Below are positions 9,728-18,974 of a DNA stretch of 64,000 nucleotides, piece after piece. Below the pieces are notes generated by a model. That model was not told where the DNA came from. It did no database searches and worked only from the letters and a program-made list of their open reading frames with translations. Position 1 is the first letter of the stretch, and each line of letters begins with the position of its first letter. The position numbers were made by a program, and so were the translations under genes. Origin of the DNA: Halorhabdus sp. CBA1104. Its GTDB lineage: Archaea > Halobacteriota > Halobacteria > Halobacteriales > Haloarculaceae. Location: NCBI RefSeq assembly GCF_009690625.1, contig NZ_CP033878.1:744001-808000 (forward strand), in the 5' to 3' direction.

Positions 9728-10753
9728 ATGGTCGCTGATGCGGGCCTTCTCACAGCAGATGTCCTCTTGGTCGCGTTCGCCGGCGGGGCGATCGGTGCGG
9801 TCGTCGGGGCACGGGCGGCCCTGAGCCTGTCCGGCCTGACAATCGTTGTCGGCGAAGTCGGGAACTTCCTGACTGGAGCGGCAACTGGATCGCCTGCAGG
9901 GACGAGTATCACTGCGTTGATCGGCTACGGGCCGGCGCTCGGTCCACACGTCGCCTTTGCCGGCGGTGTCGCGGCCGCCGCCTACGTGGGTCGCGACCGA
10001 TCGCCAGACGCGTCGTTCTCGTACCACCGCGCGAAGGATCTCTCGACAGCCATCGGTGCCCGATCGGACGCCATGCTCGCCGGTGGGGCCTTCGGCGTGC
10101 TGGGGTACTGGATCGCAACGCTGGCCCGGACCGGGGCGCTGCCGGTCGAGCCAGTCATGTTCAGCGTGGTCCTGACCGGACTGCTCGCCCGGATCTCCTT
10201 TGGGTATCCGCTATTCGGGTCGATTTCGAGTGGCCTGCTCGACATGACGCCCTACCAGCGAGGGGAGATCCGAACGGCCCTGGAAGGCCGTGAGGACGAC
10301 CAAGCAGGGACGGCCCGGCCTGCCGTCGAGCCTTGGACCCCACAGCAGTACGGCTGGCAGCGACAGGCCGTTCTCGGCCTCGTCGTCGGCGTTTTCGCTG
10401 CGTACGTCGCCTACGTGACCGCCAGTTACTATCTTGCCTTCGGGATCGCCGCCGCGTCACTGCTGTTTGTGGTCGCCGGCCAGGAGGCAGTCCCCGTTAC
10501 TCATCATCTTGCACTCCCCGCGAGCATCGCTGCGCTGTCACTTCCTGGGGCAGACCCGGAACTCGTGTTGTTGGTCGGTGCTGTCTTCGGCGTTGTGAGT
10601 GGCCTGGTCGCGGAACTCGCCCAGCGAGTGGTGTATGCTCACGCGGACACCCACGTCGATCCGCCGGCGATCGCGATCGTCGTGATGACGCTTGCGATCG
10701 GTCTGCTAACGGGCATCGGTGTCTTCGACCAGGGACTGATTCCAGCCGTCTGA
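9728..10753 (+). CDS. Uncharacterised multi-pass membrane protein
   Basis: A 341-residue, very hydrophobic, Gly/Ala-rich protein with roughly 8-9 predicted membrane helices and one charged cytoplasmic-type loop near residues 175-205 (RGEIRTALEGREDDQAG). I do not recognise the family. The repeated small-residue helices (VAFAGGAIGAVVGARAA, VAFAGGVAAAAYVG) suggest an internal duplication, as in transporter-like folds. It has no obvious catalytic motif. It stands alone between the glycan genes and two minus-strand micro-proteins, so context does not help. ATG 9728 is taken because hydrophobicity begins within ten residues. Confidence 0.75.
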   Translation: MVADAGLLTADVLLVAFAGGAIGAVVGARAALSLSGLTIVVGEVGNFLTGAATGSPAGTSITALIGYGPALGPHVAFAGGVAAAAYVGRDRSPDASFSYHRAKDLSTAIGARSDAMLAGGAFGVLGYWIATLARTGALPVEPVMFSVVLTGLLARISFGYPLFGSISSGLLDMTPYQRGEIRTALEGREDDQAGTARPAVEPWTPQQYGWQRQAVLGLVVGVFAAYVAYVTASYYLAFGIAAASLLFVVAGQEAVPVTHHLALPASIAALSLPGADPELVLLVGAVFGVVSGLVAELAQRVVYAHADTHVDPPAIAIVVMTLAIGLLTGIGVFDQGLIPAV

Positions 10754-10763
10754 CTGACGGCGA

Positions 10764-10922
10764 TCAGATTTCCTGAACGCCGACCCACCGCTCGCCATCT
10801 CCTGTCGGACACCAGGATTCGTGGTTGCTGGCACAGTTTTCGTCCAAGGCCCACCCACACGTACAGTGTGTGCGGGTCGCCCTGTCGAGTCGGTGGCGAC
10901 ACAGCTTACACTTTGTACTCAT
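10764..10922 (-). CDS. Small Cys-rich (zinc-ribbon-like) protein, 52 aa
   Basis: A 52-residue protein beginning MSTKCKLCRHRLDRA, with the second cysteine pair in THCTCGW and further Cys/His residues (ENCASNHESWCP). The CxxC...CxC arrangement suggests one structural zinc site, as in the many zinc-finger micro-proteins of haloarchaea. The start at 10922 was preferred over an extension 14 codons upstream because the extension is hydrophobic and unlike the family type. Function is unknown. A second Cys-containing micro-protein lies just upstream on the same strand. Confidence 0.65.
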   Translation of the reverse strand: MSTKCKLCRHRLDRATRTHCTCGWALDENCASNHESWCPTGDGERWVGVQEI

Positions 10923-10994
10923 AGGGTCCAGTACGAACGCCCCGAATATAATACTAGCCAACAAGTCACTCGGAGAATAGAACGGACGCCCGTT

Positions 10995-11177
10995 TCAGCC
11001 TTCGGCGATCGGGCTGTACGTGCCGTTGATATCCCATTCGTGCAGACAGTGTGCTTGGCCGAGGCGTCGATCTCCGTCTGTTTCCAGTGCGCGCCAGACG
11101 TCTCGGTCACCGTCCCAGACCTCCTGTCGACCACATCGTTCGCAGGTTCGCTTGCGCGGTGGCTCGATTTCGCTCAT
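10995..11177 (-). CDS. HEWD-type small haloarchaeal protein, 60 aa
   Basis: A 60-residue protein with a zinc-knuckle-like TCERCGR near the N-terminus and the C-terminal signature HCLHEWDINGTYSP, which gives this haloarchaeal family its name (HEWD). The start MSEIEPP at 11177 is chosen over one four codons upstream because it matches the usual N-terminus. Cys residues near positions 12, 15 and 44 with His could bind one metal ion. No function is known. It is probably an independent gene from the neighbouring Cys-rich micro-protein, with 72 bp between them. Confidence 0.65.
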   Translation of the reverse strand: MSEIEPPRKRTCERCGRQEVWDGDRDVWRALETDGDRRLGQAHCLHEWDINGTYSPIAEG

Positions 11178-11318
11178 ACGCCAGCCCACGTGTCACGTCT
11201 ATATGAATGTCGCGACAGGACCTGTCCCGTGCCGTGGCTGGCACCGTTTGGGAGTGGCCCGACTCGCCGCTGGGCGTTGTGGCCGTCGGCTTTTGAGTCT
11301 GTGTGCCCATAGTGAGCT

Positions 11319-11894
11319 ATGGGCCATCACACGTTCGATCCAGACGGGGCGAAGCGACTCGAAGACGACTCCCGGTACGCGTATCTCTCTGTCGATGAGT
11401 TGCTCGCTCTGTTCGAGCCCGACCCAGCTGATGTTGTCGCGGATCTCGGGAGTGGCACAGGGTTCTATACCCGTTCGATCGCCCCCCACGTCCGACGGAT
11501 CGTCGCGGCGGATCTCCAGCCCGCGATGCACGCGGCCTTCGCGGAGTTTGGGATCCCGGAAAACGTCGATCGGGTCACAGCTGGGGCCGGTCGGCTCCCG
11601 ATCCGGACCGACCGGCTGGATGCCGTCTACTCGACGATGACGTACCACGAGTTTTCGGGTTCGAACGCACTGGCCGAACTCGCTCGCGTCCTCGCTCCTG
11701 GTGGGCGACTCGCGATCGCTGATTGGTCGGCCGAGGGGGCCGGACAGCGTGGTCCGCCAGTTGCCCAGCGCTTCGACGCTGGGACCGTCGTCGACCAGCT
11801 AAGGGGAGCCGGCTTTCGGATCGAACGTGCCGCCGATCGCCGTGAGACGCTGGTCGTCGCCGCCCGCCTCCCGGCGACGTCCCGACAATCGTAA
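11319..11894 (+). CDS. Class I SAM-dependent methyltransferase
   Basis: A 191-residue protein with a Rossmann methyltransferase core: motif I VVADLGSGTGFYT near residues 40-52, an acidic end of beta2 (VAADLQ), and the post-motif block TMTYHEF and LAPGGRLAIADW. The length fits a single-domain methyltransferase. Substrate is not evident; the small size and lack of extra domains suggest a small-molecule or ubiE-like enzyme. It lies 26 bp upstream of the TraB-family gene and could be co-transcribed with it. Confidence 0.88.
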   Translation: MGHHTFDPDGAKRLEDDSRYAYLSVDELLALFEPDPADVVADLGSGTGFYTRSIAPHVRRIVAADLQPAMHAAFAEFGIPENVDRVTAGAGRLPIRTDRLDAVYSTMTYHEFSGSNALAELARVLAPGGRLAIADWSAEGAGQRGPPVAQRFDAGTVVDQLRGAGFRIERAADRRETLVVAARLPATSRQS

Positions 11895-11920
11895 GGAACT
11901 CCGGGGCAGTAGGATGGACG

Positions 11921-13426
11921 ATGAGCGATCACGCGGGACCGGCGACGAGCGAGGCCGGAACGGGATCGATTCGCCTCGTCGGGACGGCACACGTCTCCGA
12001 GGAGAGTGCCGAACGCGTCGAAGCGGCTGTCGAAGACGACGATCCCGACGTCGTCGCAGTCGAACTCGACGAAGGCCGGTACCGACAGATGAAAGGGGAG
12101 ACGCCGGACGATATCGAACCCGGCGATCTCCTCGAAGGCAATACGGTCTTTCAGTTTCTGGCCTACTGGATGCTCTCGTACGTTCAGTCGCGATTGGGCG
12201 ATCGATTCGACGTTTCGCCTGGCGCAGATATGCTGGCCGGCATCGAAGCGGCGGAAGAACGTGGTATCGACGTGGCGTTGGTCGACCGGAATATCCAGAC
12301 GACGGTACAACGCTTTTGGCGACGACTCACGGCGGGCGAGAAGCTCAAACTGTTTGGCAGCATGCTGGTCGGCATCGCCGGCCCACTGACAGCAGCCGGG
12401 ACGATCGGGGTGACCGTCGGCTTTTTCGGGGCTATCCTCGTCTCGGTGCTCGGTGGCGTCTCCGTGCTGGGTGGGGCCGCGTCGGTCCTCGGTCCGCTCG
12501 CGAGCGTCGCGAATCTGGCGGTGTTGGCCGGCATCATCGGCGGTGCGATCGCCCTCCCGCTGTTGTTCGTCTTCACTCGCGTTGGTGACTCCGAGGCGGA
12601 TATCGAGGAATTCGACATCGAGGATCTGACCGATACAGACGTCGTGACGGCGATGATGGAGGAGTTTCGGCGGTTCTCCCCGGGCGGTGCGGAGGCCCTA
12701 ATCGACGAGCGTGATGCGTATATCGCCCACCAGCTCGTCGGCCTGCGGGAGGCAGGGGCTTCAGTCGTGGCCGTCGTCGGGGCCGGGCACCGCGAGGGGA
12801 TCCAGCGCTATCTCGACGATCCATCGACGCTGCCACCGATGGAGGAGTTGACGGGGACGATCTCCCGCAGCCGTTTCTCGCTGTATCGCCTGTTCGGATA
12901 TCTCTTCACCGTCGGATTCGCGGCGTTTTTCGGCTTGTTACTGCTCGGTGGGGCCGAACAGGGCTGGCTCCTCCGGTTGTTCGCGCTGTGGTTTGTCATC
13001 AACGGAATCATCGCTGCCGGACTGGCTCGGTTGGCGGGTGCCCACTGGTCGAGTGCGGGTGTCGGCGGCGCTGTTGCCTGGTTGACGAGTGTCAACCCAC
13101 TGCTCGCTCCTGGCTGGTTCGCTGGCTACGTCGAACTGCGGTACCTGACCGTCAACGTCAGCGACATCAACCGACTCAACGAGTTGCTGGACAACGAGGA
13201 GTTGCCGATCTCTGAGCTGGTTGGGCGGATGCGGGAGGTGCCGCTGTTCCGGTTGATCTTGATCGTCGCGCTCACAAACATCGGGAGTTTCATCGCGAGC
13301 ATGCTGTTTGCGACGACGGTACTGCCGTACATGTTCGCTGAAGTCGGCGGTGTCGATCAGGTGGCTGCCCACATGCTGGATGGCGCACGGAACGGTGCCG
13401 AACTACTCTGGGGTCTCGTCTCGTGA
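11921..13426 (+). CDS. TraB/PrgY (TIKI-fold) domain membrane protein
   Basis: A 501-residue protein. The N-terminal soluble domain starts with RLVGTAHVSEESAERV, the GxxH signature of TraB/PrgY proteins, and is followed by VAVELDEGRY and ALVDRNI. It is a metalloprotease-like fold related to TIKI proteins; in bacteria PrgY and TraB lower peptide pheromone activity. The C-terminal half has several membrane helices (from about residue 300). The next gene, an M50-like membrane protease, starts inside its stop codon (GTGA), implying coupled translation and a shared membrane or proteolytic task. Substrate is unknown in archaea. Confidence 0.88.
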   Translation: MSDHAGPATSEAGTGSIRLVGTAHVSEESAERVEAAVEDDDPDVVAVELDEGRYRQMKGETPDDIEPGDLLEGNTVFQFLAYWMLSYVQSRLGDRFDVSPGADMLAGIEAAEERGIDVALVDRNIQTTVQRFWRRLTAGEKLKLFGSMLVGIAGPLTAAGTIGVTVGFFGAILVSVLGGVSVLGGAASVLGPLASVANLAVLAGIIGGAIALPLLFVFTRVGDSEADIEEFDIEDLTDTDVVTAMMEEFRRFSPGGAEALIDERDAYIAHQLVGLREAGASVVAVVGAGHREGIQRYLDDPSTLPPMEELTGTISRSRFSLYRLFGYLFTVGFAAFFGLLLLGGAEQGWLLRLFALWFVINGIIAAGLARLAGAHWSSAGVGGAVAWLTSVNPLLAPGWFAGYVELRYLTVNVSDINRLNELLDNEELPISELVGRMREVPLFRLILIVALTNIGSFIASMLFATTVLPYMFAEVGGVDQVAAHMLDGARNGAELLWGLVS

Positions 13427-14052
13427 GTGTGCAGCTTCGATTCAGTCGTCGTGAGTTGGTGGACCTGTTCGCTGCGTGGGTTGCTTTGAGCGTTGCGTTC
13501 ACAGTGTTTCTCAACCCGTATCTGCTCGGTGGCGCGACAGTGGGACTCGTCGACGATGTAGTCGAGACGTTCCTCCGCCAGTTTGTGACGAGCCTCGGCA
13601 CGGTCGGTGTCGCATTCATCTGTCACGAACTCGCCCACAAAATCGTCGCCGTCCGGTTTGGCCAACTGGCTACATTCCGCGCTGACTACGGCCTCCTGTT
13701 GTTAGCAATCGTCTCTGCGCTGGCCGGGTTCCTGTTTGCCGCCCCTGGCGCGGTCGTCCATCGCGGTCGCATCACACCACGTGAGTCCGGGCTTATTTCG
13801 CTTGCCGGTCCGGCAAGCAACCTCGTGCTCGCTGCCGTGTTCTTCGCGACGACACTGGTTGCCAGCCCCGCGGTCGCTGACGCCGCGGCCCTCGGCGTCA
13901 CGGTCAATCTCCTGTTGGCCGGGTTCAATATGCTCCCCGTTGGCCCGCTCGACGGTCGGACTGTCGTCCGGTGGAATCGGGCCGTCTACGTGGCCGTTGC
14001 CGTGCCGTCGATCGCGCTGGCCGTTACAGCGCTGTTCGGTATCGGCTTCTGA
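13423..14052 (+). CDS. Site-2-protease-like (M50) zinc metalloprotease
   Basis: A 209-residue polytopic protein with a zinc-protease motif H68-E-L-A-H72 inside a membrane helix (FICHELAHKIVAVRFGQ). A second conserved block in the C-terminal half, NMLPVGPLDGRTV, supplies the Asp ligand as in S2P enzymes (NxxPxxPLDG). It starts with GTG overlapping the TraB-family stop by 4 bp. Intramembrane proteases cut membrane-bound regulators or signal remnants; the coupled TraB-type gene may act on the same substrates. All three predicted metal-site residues are present, so activity is expected. Confidence 0.88.
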   Translation: MSVQLRFSRRELVDLFAAWVALSVAFTVFLNPYLLGGATVGLVDDVVETFLRQFVTSLGTVGVAFICHELAHKIVAVRFGQLATFRADYGLLLLAIVSALAGFLFAAPGAVVHRGRITPRESGLISLAGPASNLVLAAVFFATTLVASPAVADAAALGVTVNLLLAGFNMLPVGPLDGRTVVRWNRAVYVAVAVPSIALAVTALFGIGF

Positions 14053-14114
14053 TCTGTTCGTCACTGCTCGGCGTCGAACGATACGCTCTTTTCGTGTCCC
14101 CGTGATCGACGGGC

Positions 14115-15287
14115 ATGGTCGAGCATCGCCCGGTGGCAGGCGAGGACGTGGACGCTCACAGACGAATTCGGCGATACGCTTTCCACGCCGCGGACGGACC
14201 GGACCCCGAAGACGAGGACGGGCCGACGATCGGCCAGCCGTTCGGGCTGTACGACGACGGGACGCTCGTGAGTATCGCCAAACACTACGCTTTCGACGCG
14301 CGACTCCGGGGTGAGTGGGTCGATCTGGCCGGACTCGGCGCAGTCGCGACCCCACCAGCATATCGCGACCAGGGGTACGCTCGCCGATCGTTACAGGCCT
14401 CGGTCGAACGCCTGGCTGATGAGGAAACGCCACTCGTTGCTCTCTGGCCCTTCGAGACGGCCTTCTACCGGCAGTTTGGATGGACAACGGCAAATTACGT
14501 CCATCGGTTCGACTGTCACGCCGACGCCTTGACCGAGTTCGATGTCGATAGCGGGACGTTCCATCCTGTCGGTCCCGACGACTGGGAGTCCCTCGAAGCG
14601 GTCCACCTGGCTGCTGGCGACGGCGAGACCCTCTCGGTGCGGCGGAGCGAACAGTGGTGGCGCAACCGGATTCTCCGCCAGTGGGGTCAAGACCGCCGCC
14701 ACGCGTATCGGTACGACCGGGCCGGAACCCCGGCCGGGTATCTCGCTTACGAGGTCGAAGATGGGACGCTGTCTGTCGCGTACATGGGAGCCGTCGATTA
14801 CGACGCCTTACGGGCCTTACTCTCCTTTGTGGGCCGCCACCGCGCACAGATCGAAACCGTTGCTTTCGAGCGAGCCGAGGGGGCTGCACTGCTCGACGTC
14901 CTCTCTCGACCCCAGGACGTCGAGTGCACACTAACGCCGGGGCCGATGGTCCGGGCCACCGACGTGGCGATGGCTCTGGAAGCCGTCTCCTATCCCGACA
15001 CAGTCGAGGCTGACGTGACGCTCACCGTGACAGACCCGCTCGTTCCCGACAACGCGGGGCAGTATCGCCTGTGCGTCGCCGACGGGAGGGGCCTTGTCGA
15101 ATCCGATCCGGACACCGACTCGGACGCTCGGATCGGTGTGGCCGGACTGTCGGGGCTGATCGTCGGAGCGAGAGACGCGACGGCTACAGCGCGTGCTGGC
15201 TCTGTCGAGTTCGTGGATACAGGTGTCGAGCGAACGCTCGACGAACTGTTCCCCACTGAACGTGTGTTTCTCCGGGAATTCTTCTGA
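14115..15287 (+). CDS. GNAT acetyltransferase with SCP2-like C-terminal domain (Eis family)
   Basis: A 390-residue protein with the three-part Eis architecture. The N-terminal GNAT domain shows LAGLGAVATPPAYRDQGYARRSLQASVERL, with the acetyl-CoA loop. A second degenerate GNAT-like domain spans roughly 140-280. The C-terminal sterol-carrier-protein-like domain runs from about 285 (DVTLTVTDPLVPDNAGQYRL) to the end. Eis proteins acetylate amines on aminoglycosides or proteins; the true substrate in haloarchaea is not known. It stands between the S2P-like gene and purM on the same strand, with independent spacing on both sides. Confidence 0.85.
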   Translation: MVEHRPVAGEDVDAHRRIRRYAFHAADGPDPEDEDGPTIGQPFGLYDDGTLVSIAKHYAFDARLRGEWVDLAGLGAVATPPAYRDQGYARRSLQASVERLADEETPLVALWPFETAFYRQFGWTTANYVHRFDCHADALTEFDVDSGTFHPVGPDDWESLEAVHLAAGDGETLSVRRSEQWWRNRILRQWGQDRRHAYRYDRAGTPAGYLAYEVEDGTLSVAYMGAVDYDALRALLSFVGRHRAQIETVAFERAEGAALLDVLSRPQDVECTLTPGPMVRATDVAMALEAVSYPDTVEADVTLTVTDPLVPDNAGQYRLCVADGRGLVESDPDTDSDARIGVAGLSGLIVGARDATATARAGSVEFVDTGVERTLDELFPTERVFLREFF

Positions 15288-15334
15288 GAGCGACAAGCGG
15301 TGGGCTTTTGCGGCCGCCGCGCGCCCACTCGGGT

Positions 15335-16387
15335 ATGACCGACGACGAGACGTCACCGGGGACCGACGACGAGAGCGGCGCGGCTGAGACAGCCGAGGAT
15401 CCACCGGCAGAGCCGACCGACGATGGATTGACCTACGCCGAGACGGGCGTCGACATCGAGGCGAGTGAGGCCGCCACGTCTGCATTGATCGGGGCTGCCG
15501 GGGACTTCGAGGGCGATTTTGCAGGGCTGGTCGACATTGGAGAGCAGTACCTCGCGTTGGCGACCGACGGTGTCGGGACGAAACTCCTCGTTGCCGAGGC
15601 GCTCGATGATTACTCGACGATCGGCATCGACTGCATGGCGATGAACGTCAACGATCTGGTTGCGGCGGGTATCGAACCGGTCGCGTTCGTCGACTACCTG
15701 GCCGTCGAAGAGCCGGATAGCCAGGCGAGTGAACAGATCGGGGAGGGCCTCGGGATCGGTGCCGAATTCGCCGACGTGGCGCTGGTCGGCGGTGAGACGG
15801 CCGTTATGCCGGAGGTGATCGACGGCCTCGATATCGCAGGGACTGCCGCCGGACTCGCGCCGAAAGATGGACTGTTCTCGGGGGAAGCTCAACCGGGCGA
15901 CGCGATCGTCGGCTGGCCCGCAAGCGGGATTCACTCGAACGGGCTTACCCTCGCTCGCGAGGCCGTCACCCGCAACCACGAGTACACCGATCCATTCCCA
16001 CCGAACCCCTCGAAATCCATCGGCGAGGAATTGTTGGAGCCCACGCGCATCTATACGGACTTGCTGGCTCCGCTGCGTGAGTACGGCGCTCACGGGGCCG
16101 CACACGTAACTGGGGGTGGCTGGCGGAACCTCACGCGGATGGGCGCCTATCGATACGAGGTAGAGGAGCCATTCGACACCCAGCCGATCTTCCAGTTCGT
16201 GCAGGCGGAAGGTACCGTTGGGGACAGGGAGATGTACCGGACGTTCAACATGGGTACTGGGTTCGTCGCAACATTGGACCCGGACGATGCGATGCGTGTC
16301 GTCGAAGCGACCGACGACGGTCGGATCATCGGCCGCGTTATCGAAGACGACCAGGCCGTCTCGGTTCGCGGATTGGACCTGGCCTGA
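15335..16387 (+). CDS. purM: Phosphoribosylformylglycinamidine cyclo-ligase (AIR synthetase)
   Basis: PurM closes the imidazole ring in purine synthesis (FGAM + ATP to AIR). The 350-residue protein has the AIRS-family core: GDFEGDFAGL, LALATDGVGTKLLVAEALDDYSTIGIDCMAMNVND (substrate and ATP-grasp-free nucleotide site), ALVGGETAVMPE, GWPASGIHSNGLTL and HVTGGGWRNL. An acidic N-terminal extension of about 30 residues precedes the AYAETGV-like start (LTYAETGVDIEASEA). ATG 15335 is preferred to an upstream frame extension of nine codons. Length is normal for the family. It has no linked pur genes here. Confidence 0.95.
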   Translation: MTDDETSPGTDDESGAAETAEDPPAEPTDDGLTYAETGVDIEASEAATSALIGAAGDFEGDFAGLVDIGEQYLALATDGVGTKLLVAEALDDYSTIGIDCMAMNVNDLVAAGIEPVAFVDYLAVEEPDSQASEQIGEGLGIGAEFADVALVGGETAVMPEVIDGLDIAGTAAGLAPKDGLFSGEAQPGDAIVGWPASGIHSNGLTLAREAVTRNHEYTDPFPPNPSKSIGEELLEPTRIYTDLLAPLREYGAHGAAHVTGGGWRNLTRMGAYRYEVEEPFDTQPIFQFVQAEGTVGDREMYRTFNMGTGFVATLDPDDAMRVVEATDDGRIIGRVIEDDQAVSVRGLDLA

Positions 16388-16706
16388 CGGCCCTGGCCGT
16401 CGGCTCTGTGGGCTGGGTTCTTCTCGGGCACGTTGCTCGTCTCGCCTCTCGTCGTCGACTACGCCGAGAGCACGCTATGGTCGGTGTCACTCGTTGTATC
16501 GGTCCGTCTCTCCCTCGCGAGCAGTAACTGTGGGCTTGTCGGACGTGGAACGTTCCCCGTGGATCGTCCGCGAGCACTCTTGCCTGGGCGAGATGCACTG
16601 ACGCTTTCCGAACGGTTGCGTTATCTCTCATCATGGCACAGACGTACGCCCACAGTCAAATCACGGCTTCGACACTTATCGGGCGGTACACGGTCAGGTG
16701 CGAGCT
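16388..16706. other. Intergenic region without a supported gene
   Basis: This is the convergent space between purM and the XRE-CBS gene. One plus-strand frame has a hydrophobic stretch (around 16410-16540) but lacks a plausible start and ends in Arg-rich noise, so no gene is called. The inverted element around 16698-16713 may end transcription of the minus-strand gene. I see nothing else. Confidence 0.5.
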
Positions 16707-17249
16707 TTAGCTCACGTGGGCAGCGATGTCTGCATCAGTGATGATCCCAACTGTCCGCCCGCTCTCGACGACCATGACTGCGTCGTGGTGATCGAGGTAG
16801 GTGTCGACCTCATCGAGCGTCGCACCGCGTTCGACCGTCGTCATCGATTCGTGCATCACTTGTGCAACCGGCAGTTCGCCGACGTTGTCTTCCGACCGTT
16901 GACGGATATCCGCGTTCCCGATGAGGCCACTCGGTCGCCCATCACGGATGACCGGGACTTGTGAGTACCCTTCAGCATCCATCAGCTGCTTTGCCTCGTG
17001 GACGCTATCGTCCGGGGCCACGCTGGCGATCGGTGCGTTCATCAGATCGTCTGCTCGAAGGACGCCACCTTCCGCTTCGCCCAGTGCGTTGACGATCCGC
17101 CGTAGCGTCGAGAGGCGCGGATCGACGTCGCCACCCTCGATGCGGGCGATTAAGGGCTGGGAAACGTCGGCTTTGTCTGCGAGTTCGCTCTGGGTAAGTC
17201 CAAGATCAGTCCGGCGCTCGCGTAGATCGTCCGGCGTTGGTAGATCCAT
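16707..17249 (-). CDS. XRE-type HTH protein with paired CBS domains
   Basis: A 180-residue protein. Residues 1-60 form a helix-turn-helix of the XRE/Cro class (LRERRTDLGLTQSELADKADVSQPLIARIEGG). From about 68 two CBS motifs follow (MNAPIASVAPDDSVHEAKQLMDAEGYSQVPVIRDGRPSGLIGNADI, then VMHESMTTVERGATLDEVDTYLD). CBS pairs bind adenine nucleotides, so a nucleotide-responsive regulator is inferred. The start at 17249 (MDLPTPDDL) is chosen because the upstream nine codons are not conserved-looking. It lies 48 bp downstream of the DUF555 gene on the same strand, so the two may form an operon. Confidence 0.9.
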   Translation of the reverse strand: MDLPTPDDLRERRTDLGLTQSELADKADVSQPLIARIEGGDVDPRLSTLRRIVNALGEAEGGVLRADDLMNAPIASVAPDDSVHEAKQLMDAEGYSQVPVIRDGRPSGLIGNADIRQRSEDNVGELPVAQVMHESMTTVERGATLDEVDTYLDHHDAVMVVESGRTVGIITDADIAAHVS

Positions 17250-17297
17250 ACCCGCTAATAACCGAAAGTAATACAAAAACCCTCCGGCGGCGGCCGC

Positions 17298-17672
17298 TCA
17301 GTTGCCAGTCTCGGCGGGTGCGTCGGCTTCGTCCTCGAATTCCACTGTCTCGACGACTTTCAGCGGAACGTCCCTGAGCGCGCCACCGATCTCGCTCTTT
17401 GCGATCCGCTGGGCGTGTTCGATACTCTCGGCGTTGAAGACCTTCATCTCCAAGACGAGGCCCACCAGTGCCGTATCGGCGGCAATGAACGCCGAGTCGA
17501 ACGGTTCGCCACAGGCGGGACAGGTCGTGGCACCGACCTCGACCTCGACGTAATCCATATCCTGGTCGTTGAGCCGCTTGCCTGCTTCGCTGACGGCAAC
17601 GCCGATCGCGTCATCGATGTCTTCGACGTCACGAACCAGCCAGGCTGCTTCCATTGCCACGAGGTAGTTCAT
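17298..17672 (-). CDS. DUF555 / UPF0212 family protein
   Basis: A 124-residue protein with the archaeal DUF555 pattern. It begins [35 protein letters not shown], carries a zinc-binding-type [12 protein letters not shown] in the middle, and ends with a [21 protein letters not shown] helix. The family is widespread in Euryarchaeota with no established function. The start four codons inside the longest frame matches the usual N-terminus. It precedes the XRE-CBS gene by 48 bp on the same strand; a possible joint transcript is the only functional hint. Confidence 0.88.
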   Translation of the reverse strand: MNYLVAMEAAWLVRDVEDIDDAIGVAVSEAGKRLNDQDMDYVEVEVGATTCPACGEPFDSAFIAADTALVGLVLEMKVFNAESIEHAQRIAKSEIGGALRDVPLKVVETVEFEDEADAPAETGN

Positions 17673-17943
17673 GTACGAACCCAACCGGCGCGCCTATTCG
17701 TGCTTTTTGATTTTGCCCCACCGCGCACGTCACGCTAATAATGGCCATAACTTATGGGTACGTCGCTGTGCGCTCATCCCCCTGTTATATATCGACATCC
17801 AGTCATCCCTATCGAGTTGGAACGAATCCAAGTGAGGTTTGATCGCCATACTGCGGCCCGTTTGTTTTTCATTATCTATCCAACTATCACGGAAGCAGCA
17901 ATAATCCTTTTATACCCTCACGTGACCACCTCAGATGAGGACA

Positions 17944-18120
17944 ATGGACACGTACCTGTACCGCGCCAGCCTGTTCGTGCTGTACCAGCTGACGCTGCTC
18001 GTTGGCATCCTCCTGTTGCCGGTCGCACTGCTCGCCCGGCGCGTTGGATTCACGCTGCCACTCGATCGCCTCGTTACTCGCTTGGGGAACGCCTACGACC
18101 GAACTGCCGACGGATCGTGA
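17944..18120 (+). CDS. Small membrane protein, 58 aa
   Basis: A 58-residue protein of the form MDTYLYRASLFVLYQLTLLVG, a long hydrophobic segment and a basic/amphipathic C-terminus (LDRLVTRLGNAYD). It has one or two membrane helices. Similar short proteins are found in haloarchaea, as far as I recall near proteasome beta genes; here the psmB remnant begins about 85 bp downstream. The ATG at 17944 is preferred to an ATG three codons upstream because transcripts in these organisms are usually short-leadered. Function is unknown. Confidence 0.6.
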   Translation: MDTYLYRASLFVLYQLTLLVGILLLPVALLARRVGFTLPLDRLVTRLGNAYDRTADGS

Positions 18121-18170
18121 TCCGGGGACCCAGTGTAGCCGGGCCGTGGCCGCAGCTACCCTAACGGATG

Positions 18171-18178
18171 GTTTTATC
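18171..18178 (+). promoter_or_regulatory. TATA-like element upstream of the psmB remnant
   Basis: GTTTTATC lies about 27 bp before the first codon of the psmB frame (ATA at 18204). That spacing would place transcription start at or next to the codon, as in leaderless haloarchaeal genes. Confidence 0.4.
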
Positions 18179-18203
18179 ACTGCCGGGACGGTAGCCGGTC
18201 GGT

Positions 18204-18361
18204 ATATTCGAAGACGGGTTCGACGCTGATCTCTCCCTCGACAGCCCCAGCCACATCCCCGACAGCGGGACGCCAGTCTACGAACCGGAACTCGGGTCGC
18301 TCCCCGAATCGGGGGTCGATGGCGAGGTCAACGAGACGGGGACGACGACCATCGGCATTAC
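18204..18361 (+). pseudogene. psmB: Proteasome beta subunit, 5' fragment (propeptide and first mature residues)
   Basis: Fifty-two codons in one frame give a haloarchaeal PsmB propeptide (IFEDGFDAD...YEPELGSLPES...EVNE) followed by the processing site and new N-terminus TG|TTTIGIT. The catalytic Thr of the mature beta subunit is thus present. Two defects are visible. The frame has no ATG, GTG or TTG start after an in-frame TAG at 18192; the leaderless-position codon is ATA, perhaps a mutated ATG. The gene also stops after seven mature residues at the insertion point TTAC (18358-18361) of an IS200/IS605-type element. The matching 3' fragment lies at 20301-20480. Confidence 0.85.
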
Positions 18362-18362
18362 G

Positions 18363-18444
<82 letters not shown>

Positions 18445-18546
18445 AGGACGGGGATGAAGCCGACCAACAGTATTCAACCGCCAACGATGGCACGGACGGG
18501 GTTCCAACGCAATCTTTAAGCCGTCCGACTGTGATAGTATGCATAG

Positions 18547-18974
18547 ATGGTGAAGAGTACCCGTCACGCGAAATACGAACTCTACTACCACATAGTGTTC
18601 GTGCCGAAATCGGGCGGGACCGAAGGTCCCACTGACCTCGCGGAACAAGGTTCCGCTCAGTATCGGCGTTCGCACTTGACGGGGAAGACGAAGGAACGTC
18701 TCGAAACCATCTTCGCGGAAATCTGTGAGGACAAGGACCTCGAACTGGCCGAATCTGAGGTCATGCCCGACCACGTACACCTGTTCATCGGGAGTCCGCC
18801 GAAGAACGCCCCGTCACTCATCGTCAACTGGGTCAAGGGCATATCGGCGCGGAAGTATAATCAGCGATACGACGACCGCGTGAAGTGGACTCGTTCGTAC
18901 TACGTCGGCACGGCGGGAAGTGCCTCGAAGGGCGCTGTCGAACGCTACATCGCTGAACAGGAAGGTGGCGACGA

